Positions 1-6,219 of a stretch of 12,785 nucleotides of DNA are shown piece after piece (position 1 is the stretch's first letter; every line of letters starts with the position of its first letter). The DNA is from Spirochaetae bacterium HGW-Spirochaetae-7 (GTDB taxonomy: Bacteria; Spirochaetota; Spirochaetia; Treponematales; UBA12059), in assembly GCA_002839245.1 (NCBI GenBank), contig PGXR01000136.1, forward strand, positions 1-12,785, given 5' to 3'. The translations under genes were made by a program, and so were the position numbers. The notes under the pieces were generated by a model. That model was not told the DNA's origin, ran no database searches, and saw only the letters and a list, made by a program, of their open reading frames with translations.

Positions 1-1221
1 TATGAGCTGCTCGGTCTCTTCATACGCGCCTTCGCCGAAATGCGTCTGTACGAGCCTGCCGTCCCTTCCGTACAGATAATGTGCGGGCCAATACCGGTTG
101 GAGTAGGCGTTCCAAATCCCGAAATCGTTGTCCATGACCACCGGCCAGGTGACGCCCAGGTCTGAAACCGCTCTCCGTACGTTCGCTTCCGATCGCTCGA
201 ACGCGAATTCCGGCGAATGCACCCCGATGATGACGAGGCCGGAGGACGCATACTTGTCATGCCAGGCACGGAGCCAGGGCAGGGTCCTCACGCAATTGAT
301 GCAGGAATACGTCCAGAAATCGACCAGGACCACCTTGCCCCGCAGATCTGGCGAAGCCAGGGCCGGGGAGTTTATCCAGGCGCCGGAGCCGAGCGACAAG
401 GGATCGACGCCGGGAGCTGAGGCGTCACCGGAAGAAAAATCGGGTACCCGTTTCGGGGCCTCCGCGGCACGGGATTCGAGTGCCTTGCGGACCGAATCGC
501 GTTCCTCTATCGCCGTGAGGCCCGAGCCGTAGTTCGGGAACACGTCGAGGAGCCAGGACTGGAACGAGCGGTCGACGCCGGTGAAGAGCGCGACGGCGGT
601 CAGCAGCATGAGCACGCCGAACAGCTTCTGAACCTTGTCGGTATTGCGCGACAGGAAAGAGAAGCGGTTCAGGAGCCCGCGTCCCCCCTTCATGATGAGG
701 AAGAGCGGGATGGCTGTACCGGCCGCATAGGCGAGCGTTATGAAGACGCTGCCGGCGTCCGTTGCCCCGCTCAGCGACAGCGATATGACGGAAGCCATGA
801 TCGGCCCGACGCAGGGCGTCCATACCAGGCCAAGGCTGACGCCGAGCGCGAAACCGCTCCAGAAACCCTTCTTGACGGCGCCGGGAGCGTGATTCCTTCC
901 GGCCCTGGATCCGAACGAAGACGCGAAGGCGGAGAACTTTTCCTTGAGGGACGGCACCACCATCACCACGCCAAATGACAGGATGGTAATAGCGGCTACG
1001 TAGCGGAGTACGTCCGCCGGTATGCCCAGGGCCCGCGTGATGCCGGTAAGGGTCAGTGTGAAGACACTGAAACTGAAAATGAATCCGCTGATGATCCCCC
1101 AGGGCCGGGCCTTCCCGCCGCCGACCGAGCCTGACAGCACGACCGGCAGCACCGGCAGGATGCACGGAGACAAGACCGTGACGATCCCTGCCAGGAACGC
1201 GAACATCATCAAAAGTGCCAT
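1..1221 (-). CDS. dipZ: CcdA-thioredoxin fusion (DipZ-like) transmembrane electron carrier, C-terminus cut by the window edge
   Basis: This protein moves reducing equivalents from cytoplasmic thioredoxin across the membrane to an outward-facing thioredoxin-like domain. 407 residues are visible, and the frame is still open at base 1. Residues 1-220 form a CcdA/DsbD-type membrane domain with the paired cysteines C20 (LSPCILP) and C137 (VWTPCVGP), each beside prolines as in the family. A linker of about 50 residues leads to a TlpA/DipZ-type thioredoxin fold from about 270, with active site C307-I-N-C310 after DFWTYS. The start at 1221 is set by GGAGG five bases upstream. Complete DipZ proteins are longer, so the rest of the Trx fold and any C-terminal domain lie outside. 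It sits 44 nt after the secreted thioredoxin gene and almost certainly shares its transcript. Its likely job is to re-reduce that thioredoxin and, through it, MsrAB. The fold and cysteines are seen directly; the partner assignment is inference. Confidence 0.9.
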   Translation of the reverse strand, partial: MALLMMFAFLAGIVTVLSPCILPVLPVVLSGSVGGGKARPWGIISGFIFSFSVFTLTLTGITRALGIPADVLRYVAAITILSFGVVMVVPSLKEKFSAFASSFGSRAGRNHAPGAVKKGFWSGFALGVSLGLVWTPCVGPIMASVISLSLSGATDAGSVFITLAYAAGTAIPLFLIMKGGRGLLNRFSFLSRNTDKVQKLFGVLMLLTAVALFTGVDRSFQSWLLDVFPNYGSGLTAIEERDSVRKALESRAAEAPKRVPDFSSGDASAPGVDPLSLGSGAWINSPALASPDLRGKVVLVDFWTYSCINCVRTLPWLRAWHDKYASSGLVIIGVHSPEFAFERSEANVRRAVSDLGVTWPVVMDNDFGIWNAYSNRYWPAHYLYGRDGRLVQTHFGEGAYEETEQLI

Positions 1222-1245
1222 GCTTGCCTCCTATCGTGCATCACC

Positions 1246-1264
1246 GGATTTCCACGACAAATCC
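1246..1264 (-). other. Small inverted repeat between the thioredoxin and dipZ genes
   Basis: GGATTT and AAATCC form a 6-bp stem with a 7-base loop in the 44-nt gap. There is no T-run, so it is not a convincing terminator. It could stabilise or tune the transcript, or be chance. Confidence 0.2.
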
Positions 1265-1265
1265 A

Positions 1266-1733
1266 TTACATGCCGACTGCGTTGCGGGCGATTTCGGCGA
1301 CTTTCGTCGTGCCGGACCAGACCTTGAGCTTTTCGCCCTTGGATCCCAGGGATACGAACGTATGCTGGTAGCTGATGCCGTATTTCGCCTTCAGCGCCGC
1401 CGATTTGTCGTAGTCGACCACGACAATGACCAGATCGGACGGAACCATCCTGGCGTTCGCCTTCAGATCGCGGTACGTCTGGCGGCAGGTCGGGCACCAG
1501 CTCGCGGCGAAGAAATAGACGACCCGTTTGTGCGATGCGATCGCCTGTGCCGCCGCCTCGCTCGTGAACGGGATGACTCCCGGCGCGAGTCCCGACAGGT
1601 CGAATACCGCCTTTGACGGATCGACCGACATCATCGCGTCGCCGGCCCCCGCCGGGCCCTGCACAATGTCCTGCGCCTGTACCCCGGCGATCAGGACGTA
1701 AGCCATGACGATTACGGACAATGACTTCTTCAT
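1266..1733 (-). CDS. Secreted thioredoxin-fold protein with CPTC active site
   Basis: This is an exported thiol-disulfide reductase of 155 residues. The start at 1733 (MKKSLSV) has GGAGG five bases upstream and opens directly into a signal peptide, a lysine pair followed by a hydrophobic core, with likely cleavage after VQA (A20/Q21). An upstream in-frame ATG at 1811 lacks a Shine-Dalgarno and would bury the signal peptide. The mature part has YFFAASWC-PTC, with cysteines at 80 and 83. The usual cis-proline before the fourth strand is replaced: the segment reads YGISYQHTFVSLG, with His124 where thioredoxins carry Pro. I recall this QHT variant in other exported thioredoxin-family proteins. 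It lies directly before the DipZ-like gene, its probable reductant, and in the same cluster as MsrAB, its probable client. This matches the role of Etrx proteins in pneumococcus. The fold is sure; the client is inferred. Confidence 0.88.
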   Translation of the reverse strand: MKKSLSVIVMAYVLIAGVQAQDIVQGPAGAGDAMMSVDPSKAVFDLSGLAPGVIPFTSEAAAQAIASHKRVVYFFAASWCPTCRQTYRDLKANARMVPSDLVIVVVDYDKSAALKAKYGISYQHTFVSLGSKGEKLKVWSGTTKVAEIARNAVGM

Positions 1734-1769
1734 AGCAGCCTCCATGACTGTATTGCTGACATGAACTGT

Positions 1770-1798
1770 AATATATAAGGGCACATGCGGAAAGTAAA
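1770..1798 (-). promoter_or_regulatory. Alternative sigma-70-like promoter for thioredoxin-dipZ
   Basis: On the minus strand TTTACT (1798-1793) and TATATT (1775-1770) are separated by 17 bases. This would give a leader of about 30 nt before the ATG at 1733. It overlaps the shared AT-rich element and competes with the upstream candidate at 1803-1832. Consensus matching only. Confidence 0.35.
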
Positions 1799-1832
1799 GG
1801 CAATTATACAAAATGTAAAAGTAAGCTTACAA
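1790..1832 (-). promoter_or_regulatory. Probable promoter and shared regulatory element upstream of thioredoxin-dipZ
   Basis: On the minus strand a perfect TATAAT (1808-1803) lies 18 bases after TTGTAA (1832-1827), giving a leader of about 60 nt to the start at 1733. The -35 overlaps the 10-bp palindrome GTAAGCTTAC (1821-1830), a plausible operator half. Bases 1790-1819 match the region upstream of msrAB (3730-3758) at 25 of 29 aligned positions with one gap, including the -10 hexamer and flanking TTTAC copies. Near-identical 11-base copies of CA(A/C)ATGCGGAA also flank the promoter at 1830-1840 and 1782-1792. Confidence 0.55.
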
Positions 1833-1863
1833 ATGCGGAAGCCTTTCGCTGAAACCAGAATCC

Positions 1864-2223
1864 TCAGTTATGGAATCGGGAGTAGCGGAGTACGGCGAGC
1901 TTGACGACGACCATCAATGCCAGGACCAGGAGCAGGGAGGGGTCGAGATCGTGGCGAAGGTCCTGTACGACGATCAAGGCCGAGAGGGACACGACGCCCA
2001 CCAGGTAGCCCATCCGGTTGGCCCGATACAGGAGAAGGCTCTCCCGTTCATCCTGGGCCTTTTCCTGGAAGATCGCTCCCGCGTACAATGCGAAGGCTAC
2101 CGCGAAGACGCCCAGGAGCACCATTTGCGTGGCGGTGGGCATCAGCCAGTGGAAGGGATCGAGCTTCAGGAAGAGGACCGCCAGCAACGCCGCGGAAACG
2201 GTGATTTCACTCGGTTTCTTCAT
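1864..2223 (-). CDS. Small four-helix membrane protein of unknown function, partner of the XRE regulator
   Basis: A 119-residue integral membrane protein. Hydrophobic segments lie at about 8-24, 33-52, 71-87 and 95-112. Between the second and third is a charged loop, QEKAQDERESLLLYRANR, whose DERE motif resembles that in small membrane proteins often encoded beside XRE regulators. I do not recognise a function and would not name a family with confidence. The start at 2223 has GGAGG nine bases upstream and overlaps the end of the regulator gene by 17 nt, so the two are translationally coupled. That arrangement suggests it works with the regulator, perhaps as a membrane sensor or as its regulated target. 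130 nt separate it from the thioredoxin gene, which has its own promoter. The ORF is convincing from its RBS, hydrophobicity and coupling; the role is open. Confidence 0.75.
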   Translation of the reverse strand: MKKPSEITVSAALLAVLFLKLDPFHWLMPTATQMVLLGVFAVAFALYAGAIFQEKAQDERESLLLYRANRMGYLVGVVSLSALIVVQDLRHDLDPSLLLVLALMVVVKLAVLRYSRFHN

Positions 2224-2416
2224 AGAAAAGATCCTCCACGGTACACCCCAGGATCCTGGCCAGCCGGAGCGCCAGCAATACGGACGGCGTATAGTTGCCC
2301 TTCTCGATCGCGATGATGGTCTGGCGCGTCACGCCGACCGCTACCGCCAAGTCTTCCTGGGTGCGGTCGGCGACGACCCTGCGCTGCCTGAGCCTGTTCA
2401 TCACCTTGATGTCCAT
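2207..2416 (-). CDS. Small XRE-family helix-turn-helix transcriptional regulator
   Basis: A 69-residue protein that is essentially one HTH_3/XRE domain. Helices 2 and 3 of the fold read TQEDLAVAVGVTRQTIIAIE at about residues 19-38, followed by KGNYTPSVLLALRLARILGCTVEDLF, the standard family ending. It has no sensor or oligomerisation domain. Proteins of this size (YozG-like) usually act as repressors of their own region. The start at 2416 is taken as the first ATG. Its Shine-Dalgarno is weak, and the ATG at 2401 is possible, with AAGG only two bases upstream. It lies 50 nt after msrAB and overlaps the membrane-protein gene. An inverted repeat at 2423-2446 sits just before its start. Because it lies between two genes with near-identical promoter elements, it is the obvious candidate regulator of both. 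DNA binding is established for the family; the target is inference. Confidence 0.88.
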   Translation of the reverse strand: MDIKVMNRLRQRRVVADRTQEDLAVAVGVTRQTIIAIEKGNYTPSVLLALRLARILGCTVEDLFYEETE

Positions 2417-2422
2417 ATCAGG

Positions 2423-2446
2423 CGAACCTAACGGAGAATCGGTTCG
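2423..2446 (-). promoter_or_regulatory. Inverted repeat just upstream of the XRE gene, possible autoregulatory operator
   Basis: CGAACC (2423-2428) and GGTTCG (2441-2446) form 6-bp arms with a 12-base spacer, ending six bases before the regulator's start codon. Half-sites repeat at 18 bp, which would suit a dimer, and an RNA hairpin here would also hide the weak start region. No independent evidence of binding. Confidence 0.3.
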
Positions 2447-2466
2447 GGGTCAAGCTCCGGGCCGCC

Positions 2467-3696
2467 TCACCGGGATCCGGCCAACCAGTAGGCGGTGACG
2501 ATCGGCGGCGCCTTGGCGCCGTCGGGGACGAAGATCATCGACGCGGAGTTCATGCAGTACCGCAGTCCGGTACCTTCGGTGAAGGTCGATGGTCCGGGGC
2601 CGTCATCGAAGACGTGCCCGAGGTGGCTGCCCGAACTCGAATCGATGACCTCCACGCGCTCCGTTCCGAAGCTCCTGTCGATTACCAGTACCACTGCGCC
2701 TTGGTCGACAGGCTTGCTGAAGCTGGGCCAGCCGGTACCGGATTCGAACTTCGTCTCGGATCGGAAGAGGGGCTGGCCGGTCGCGGCCGAATAGAAGGTT
2801 CCTGTCCGGTGTTCATCCCAGGTATCGCCCGTGAACGCGCGCTCGGTACCTGCCTGACGCAGGACGCGGAAGCGAGCATCCCCGAGTTCCTCCTGCCACT
2901 GTGCGTCGGTCTTCGTTATCGGGAAAGAGATTCCAGACGCGGACGCCACGACCGGCAGCCCGTGCCAGGTACCGGCCGGTTTCGGTGCCATCGCTGCGGG
3001 TATGGCGTTTGCGGCGAGCAAGGCGGGGTAGGTACGTTCCAATGCCTCCACCTTCGGCCTGTCGTTGTAGAGGATGTACGGATAGTCCGGATTCAGGCGC
3101 ATGAAATCCTGGTGATAGTCTTCCGCAGGATAGAATTGGACCAGCGGAACGATCCGGGTGACGACCGGGGCCGGGAAGACCTTGGCGTCATCGATTATCT
3201 TGACATAGGCCTCCGCGACTTTCCGCTGGGCCTCGTCGCCATAGAAGATCGCGGAACGATACTGGGTCCCATGGTCGGGTCCCTGGTAGTTCAGCTGGGT
3301 CGGGTCATGGGCTATCCGGAAATAGACCTGCAGCAGCGTACCGTATGACACGACCGAGGGATCGAACGTCACGCGTACCGCCTCGGCATGTCCGGTGCTG
3401 CCCGAGCTGACGAGATCGTAGAACGCGTCCTTGGCCGCTCCGCCGGAATACCCCGAGACGACGTCCGATACTCCGTTCAGACGCTCGAAAACGCCTTCCA
3501 TGCCCCAGAAACAGCCGCCCGCGAGCACCGCGGTCTCCAGGGAACCAGGCGATACAGACTTTGCTGCGGGCGGCGACGGGAAGTCCGCGGCACTGCGCGT
3601 GTTGGTCGCACCGGCCGAAGGAGTCGAACAGGAAGCGAGCGCAAACAGAATCAACGCACCGTACAGTGCCACGGATGACGTTCGAAGTGTCTTCAT
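2467..3696 (-). CDS. msrAB: Lipoprotein methionine sulfoxide reductase, MsrA-MsrB fusion
   Basis: It repairs both S- and R-methionine sulfoxide in proteins outside the cytoplasm. From 3696 it has 409 residues. AGGAGG lies seven bases upstream; the adjacent ATG at 3699 is nearly as good, while the ATG at 3729 has no RBS. Residues 1-23 are a lipoprotein signal ending in lipobox LASC (C23). MsrA follows at about 55-215, with GGCFWG (catalytic C62), the GYSGG motif and DHGTQYRS. MsrB occupies about 260-405, with TGWPSF, SHLGHVFDDGP and RYCMNS (catalytic C381). The MsrB zinc CxxC pairs are absent: their places read SAATG and SSSGS. The whole protein has only three cysteines (23, 62, 381), so neither domain has a resolving cysteine, and each sulfenic acid must be reduced directly by a partner. 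The secreted thioredoxin and DipZ-like protein downstream are the natural reductants. The family assignment is certain; the surface location follows from the lipobox. Confidence 0.96.
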   Translation of the reverse strand: MKTLRTSSVALYGALILFALASCSTPSAGATNTRSAADFPSPPAAKSVSPGSLETAVLAGGCFWGMEGVFERLNGVSDVVSGYSGGAAKDAFYDLVSSGSTGHAEAVRVTFDPSVVSYGTLLQVYFRIAHDPTQLNYQGPDHGTQYRSAIFYGDEAQRKVAEAYVKIIDDAKVFPAPVVTRIVPLVQFYPAEDYHQDFMRLNPDYPYILYNDRPKVEALERTYPALLAANAIPAAMAPKPAGTWHGLPVVASASGISFPITKTDAQWQEELGDARFRVLRQAGTERAFTGDTWDEHRTGTFYSAATGQPLFRSETKFESGTGWPSFSKPVDQGAVVLVIDRSFGTERVEVIDSSSGSHLGHVFDDGPGPSTFTEGTGLRYCMNSASMIFVPDGAKAPPIVTAYWLAGSR

Positions 3697-3729
3697 CATT
3701 GTGCCTCCTTTTCCAATATCGTTTTTCAT

Positions 3730-3758
3730 GAATGTAAAGTCAAGTATACAAGAGTAAA
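3730..3758 (-). promoter_or_regulatory. AT-rich promoter element upstream of msrAB, shared with thioredoxin-dipZ
   Basis: This AT-rich stretch interrupts GC-rich surroundings. On the minus strand it contains TATACT (3748-3743) as a -10 candidate, but no good -35 at 16-18 bases, so it may need an activator or use another hexamer such as TTGACT (3743-3738). It aligns with 1790-1819 at 25 of 29 positions with one gap. Both copies have TTTAC at each end, about 20 bases apart, around the core TTGTATA(A/C)TTG. The predicted transcript start is near 3736. Confidence 0.5.
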
Positions 3759-3899
3759 TTTATAATAAATATGCATTTGAAAGACCCTGGAAGCGGGAAA
3801 CGCAGGGTGGGGTGAGCCCGACAGGGTTCTGGGCCCCATGGCAAGGCGCTAGAATCGAGCCGCACGGGACTGACCATGCTCTCGGTCCCGGTGGAAAGA

Positions 3900-3937
3900 C
3901 AGCGAAGCCCCGAAGCTGGCGCGTCGGGGCTTCGCTG
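3900..3937 (-). terminator. Transcription terminator hairpin at the end of the membrane-complex operon
   Basis: CAGCGAAGCCCCGA (3900-3913) pairs perfectly with 3924-3937, a 14-bp GC-rich stem with a 10-base loop, beginning 18 bases after the ferritin-like stop codon. Read on the minus strand it is followed by TCTTT, a poor U-tract, so termination may be partly factor-assisted. A weaker 6-bp stem (CGGGAC/GTCCCG, 3865-3890) follows within 10 bases and could act as back-up. The stem is symmetric, but nothing on the plus strand needs it. Confidence 0.75.
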
Positions 3938-3955
3938 GCCTGAGGCGATTGCTGT

Positions 3956-4411
3956 TCAGTTGTCCCGGGAAATTTCCGTCTCGTACAGTTCCTCGAAGTA
4001 ACGCTTGTGTCGGGTCTCCTCGGCGGCGAGACGCTCGAAGATCGACCTGGCTTCGGTATCGGCGGAAGCCGCGGCCATGTCGACGTACAGTGAACCCGAA
4101 CGCTCCTCCTTCTTGATGGCTGTGCTCAGGATGTCCTGGAAATTCATGCCTGCCGTCGGCTTTTCTTCGGCTGCCAGTCGCCTGGCGAGCCCCAGGTCGA
4201 CGGCAGCCTTGGGCGAGAGCTTCACGGCGCCTCGGGTCTTCATGCCGGTGAGCATCGTCACGTGACCTTCCTCCATGGCCAGGAACTCCGCCAGGACGGA
4301 TTTCTGGGCCGCGAACGAGGCCATCGCGGACAGTTGGGCGTAGAAGGCCACCGCCGCCCGTTCCATGCTTATAGCAAAATCGAGCGCTTCGTCGAATCCG
4401 TGTGCGTCCAT
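3956..4411 (-). CDS. Ferritin-like diiron protein (rubrerythrin type without rubredoxin domain)
   Basis: A 151-residue four-helix-bundle protein with the rubrerythrin pattern of diiron ligands: E17 in SMERAA, E47-E48-G-H50, E102/E103 in IKKEERSGSLY, and E132-T-R-H135. The family reduces peroxide or handles iron in anaerobes. The C-terminal rubredoxin Fe(SCys)4 domain of true rubrerythrin is missing and the protein has no cysteine, so an outside donor must supply electrons. The start at 4411 has AAGGAG six bases upstream and lies one base past the stop of the flavoprotein gene. It is therefore the last gene of the membrane-complex operon, with the terminator just behind it. The tight placement suggests it protects the oxygen-sensitive clusters of the complex or draws electrons from its NAD(P)H module. 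That link is inference; the fold assignment rests on the ligand pattern. Confidence 0.85.
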   Translation of the reverse strand: MDAHGFDEALDFAISMERAAVAFYAQLSAMASFAAQKSVLAEFLAMEEGHVTMLTGMKTRGAVKLSPKAAVDLGLARRLAAEEKPTAGMNFQDILSTAIKKEERSGSLYVDMAAASADTEARSIFERLAAEETRHKRYFEELYETEISRDN

Positions 4412-4412
4412 G

Positions 4413-6215
4413 TCAGGCTCCTTTCCCGCCCAGCAGGCGGTCGATGCCGACGGCGGCGCGGTGGCCGTCGGCTATGGCGGAGATGGCGTCCTTGCGGTCG
4501 TTTACCAGGTCGCCACCCGCGAAAACGGGAGCGCCGGCGACGGTTCCGGTGGAGGCCTTGCCATCGGCGTCGACGATGGGCTTGAAGCGTTTCATCGGCA
4601 CTCCGTCGGATTCGGCGACGAATGACAGGTCGGGACCCTGGCCGATGGCCGCTATGATGGAGTCGTAGCGCTCTTCGCGGACCGCTCCGGGGATTGGCTC
4701 GGGGACCGGGCGCTTGCCGGGTTCCTTCTGCACCATCACCGCGTCGTTCCAGACGAAGATCGCCGACTTGCCGGCGTATGCGCCTGCGGCATCCTTCACC
4801 TCGAGCGGAATGGCCTTCTCGACGAGCCTGGCGCCTTCGGCCTTGGCCTCGCTGATTTCCTCGGCGTCGGCGGGCATGTCCTGCTCGCGGCGGCGGTACA
4901 GGATGTCCACCTTGGCTCCGTGCCGGAGCGCGGTGCGCGCGGCGTCCATCGCGACGTTGCCGCCGCCGATGACGGCGACGCGCTCGCCTAGCCTGAGTTC
5001 CTCGCCGCGGGTGGCTGCCGCCAGCACGGCAACGCCGTCGAGCACGCGGGGGTGCTTGTCGCCGGGCACTTCCAGGCCGTACGCGGTCGGCAGTCCCGTG
5101 GAGAGGTACACCGCGTCGTAATCTGCGCGCAGCTTGGCCAGCGTTATTTCCTTGCCAATGGAGACGCCGCGCTTTATCCCGACTCCCAGGCTCTCGATGT
5201 AACCGATGTCCTTGTCCAGGGCAGGGTAGGGAAGGCGGTATTCGGGAATCCCGTAGCGCAGCATGCCGCCCGCCTCGCCGTCCTTCTCGAAGACGGTCAC
5301 CTTGTATCCCAGCAGCGTAAGGTAGTACGCAGCCGAGAGGCCTCCCGGGCCGGCGCCCACCACGGCTACCTTCCTGCCCGTCGGCGCCTCGGCCCGCGGC
5401 AGGGCCTTGGCGTAGTCCGAAAGCTCGACCTGATCGGCGATGTAGCGCTTGAGCCAGCGGATGGCCACGGGATCGCCGCCGGTGCCGATGGAGCAGGCCT
5501 CCTCGCAGAGGTGGGTGCAGATGCGGCCGCAGGCCTCGGGGAAAGGGTTGGTCTCGTAGAGGAGGCGTAGACCCGTATCCAGCTCGCCGTCGCGGACGGC
5601 CTTGATGTAGCCGGGTATGTCCATGTGTGCCGGGCAGGAGGCGATGCAGACGCCGCAGGACACGCAGCGGTCGGCTTCCTTCTCCGCCTGCTGGCGCGAG
5701 TAGCCCCTGACCAGCTCCAGGAACGACTTGACGGCCTCCGCATGATGCAGTTCCGGCATGTCGACGCGGTGTTCGTCGAGCAGGCGATAGCCTTCGGCGC
5801 GGCGATAGCCGAGTTCGGCGCCGTCCCAGGGCTTGGGTTCGACGCCTGGCGTGTAGCGGAACACCTCGGGATCGGAGTCTATCCAGACGTATTCATTGCT
5901 CATGCCCAGCGATCCCGACGGGCAGATGTCGACGCAAAGGGCGCACCAGCAGCAGCGGCCATAGTCGATGCGTGGCCGGAGTCCGGAATCACCGGGACCG
6001 GCGTCGTGGCCGGGCGCCGGCACCATGTCTATGGCCTTGTTCATGCAGATTGCTTCGCAGGTACCGCAGCCGACGCATTTGTCGGCGTCGTTGATGTGGA
6101 AGCCGCGGTAGCGCGGGGCGCCGGGTCGATCGTCTATCGGCTTCTTGACCGTGAACGGCTTCTCGAAGGCGCGTTTCCAGACCGCGAACGGCGCTATGAA
6201 GTCTTTGATGTCCAT
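4413..6215 (-). CDS. NuoI-type ferredoxin fused to GltD/NfnB-type NAD(P)H flavoprotein
   Basis: A 600-residue electron-input subunit. Residues 1-105 resemble NuoI: an amphipathic start (FIAPFAVWKRAFEKPFTVKK) and two 4Fe-4S motifs, C47/C50/C53/C57 and C88/C91/C94/C98, with an extra C89. From about 150 onward it is a glutamate-synthase small-subunit type protein. It has iron-sulfur cysteines 184/187/190/194 and 229/233/237/241, FAD motif GAGPGG (287-292), a nucleotide motif GGGNVAMDAARTALRHGA (417-434), YRRR (440-443) and a C-terminal flavin motif AGGDLVNDRKDAISAI. In this family the arginines after YRR bind the 2'-phosphate of NADPH, so NADPH is the likelier partner, though not proven. No large GltB-like subunit is nearby. 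The start at 6215 has GAGG seven bases upstream, four bases after the nuoD stop. It should pass electrons from NADPH through FAD and clusters to the NuoB domain, replacing NuoEFG. Some members of this flavoprotein family bifurcate electrons; nothing here decides that. Confidence 0.9.
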   Translation of the reverse strand: MDIKDFIAPFAVWKRAFEKPFTVKKPIDDRPGAPRYRGFHINDADKCVGCGTCEAICMNKAIDMVPAPGHDAGPGDSGLRPRIDYGRCCWCALCVDICPSGSLGMSNEYVWIDSDPEVFRYTPGVEPKPWDGAELGYRRAEGYRLLDEHRVDMPELHHAEAVKSFLELVRGYSRQQAEKEADRCVSCGVCIASCPAHMDIPGYIKAVRDGELDTGLRLLYETNPFPEACGRICTHLCEEACSIGTGGDPVAIRWLKRYIADQVELSDYAKALPRAEAPTGRKVAVVGAGPGGLSAAYYLTLLGYKVTVFEKDGEAGGMLRYGIPEYRLPYPALDKDIGYIESLGVGIKRGVSIGKEITLAKLRADYDAVYLSTGLPTAYGLEVPGDKHPRVLDGVAVLAAATRGEELRLGERVAVIGGGNVAMDAARTALRHGAKVDILYRRREQDMPADAEEISEAKAEGARLVEKAIPLEVKDAAGAYAGKSAIFVWNDAVMVQKEPGKRPVPEPIPGAVREERYDSIIAAIGQGPDLSFVAESDGVPMKRFKPIVDADGKASTGTVAGAPVFAGGDLVNDRKDAISAIADGHRAAVGIDRLLGGKGA

Positions 6216-6219
6216 TCGC

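Noticed and set aside
1734..1811. Longer N-terminus for the secreted thioredoxin starting at 1811
   Set aside because: It would place 26 residues ahead of the signal peptide, run through the promoter region, and lacks an RBS, whereas 1733 has GGAGG at good spacing.
3759..3898. Possible small RNA or riboswitch in the gap between the operon terminator and the msrAB promoter
   Set aside because: Only short stems were found (ACCCTG/CAGGGT at 3784-3808 and CGGGAC/GTCCCG at 3865-3890); no known RNA family consensus, tRNA shape or ORF is recognisable. I see nothing else in this stretch.
4413..6215. Glutamate synthase small subunit
   Set aside because: The GltD domain is fused to a NuoI-type ferredoxin, sits in a complex I-like operon, and no GltB large subunit is present.
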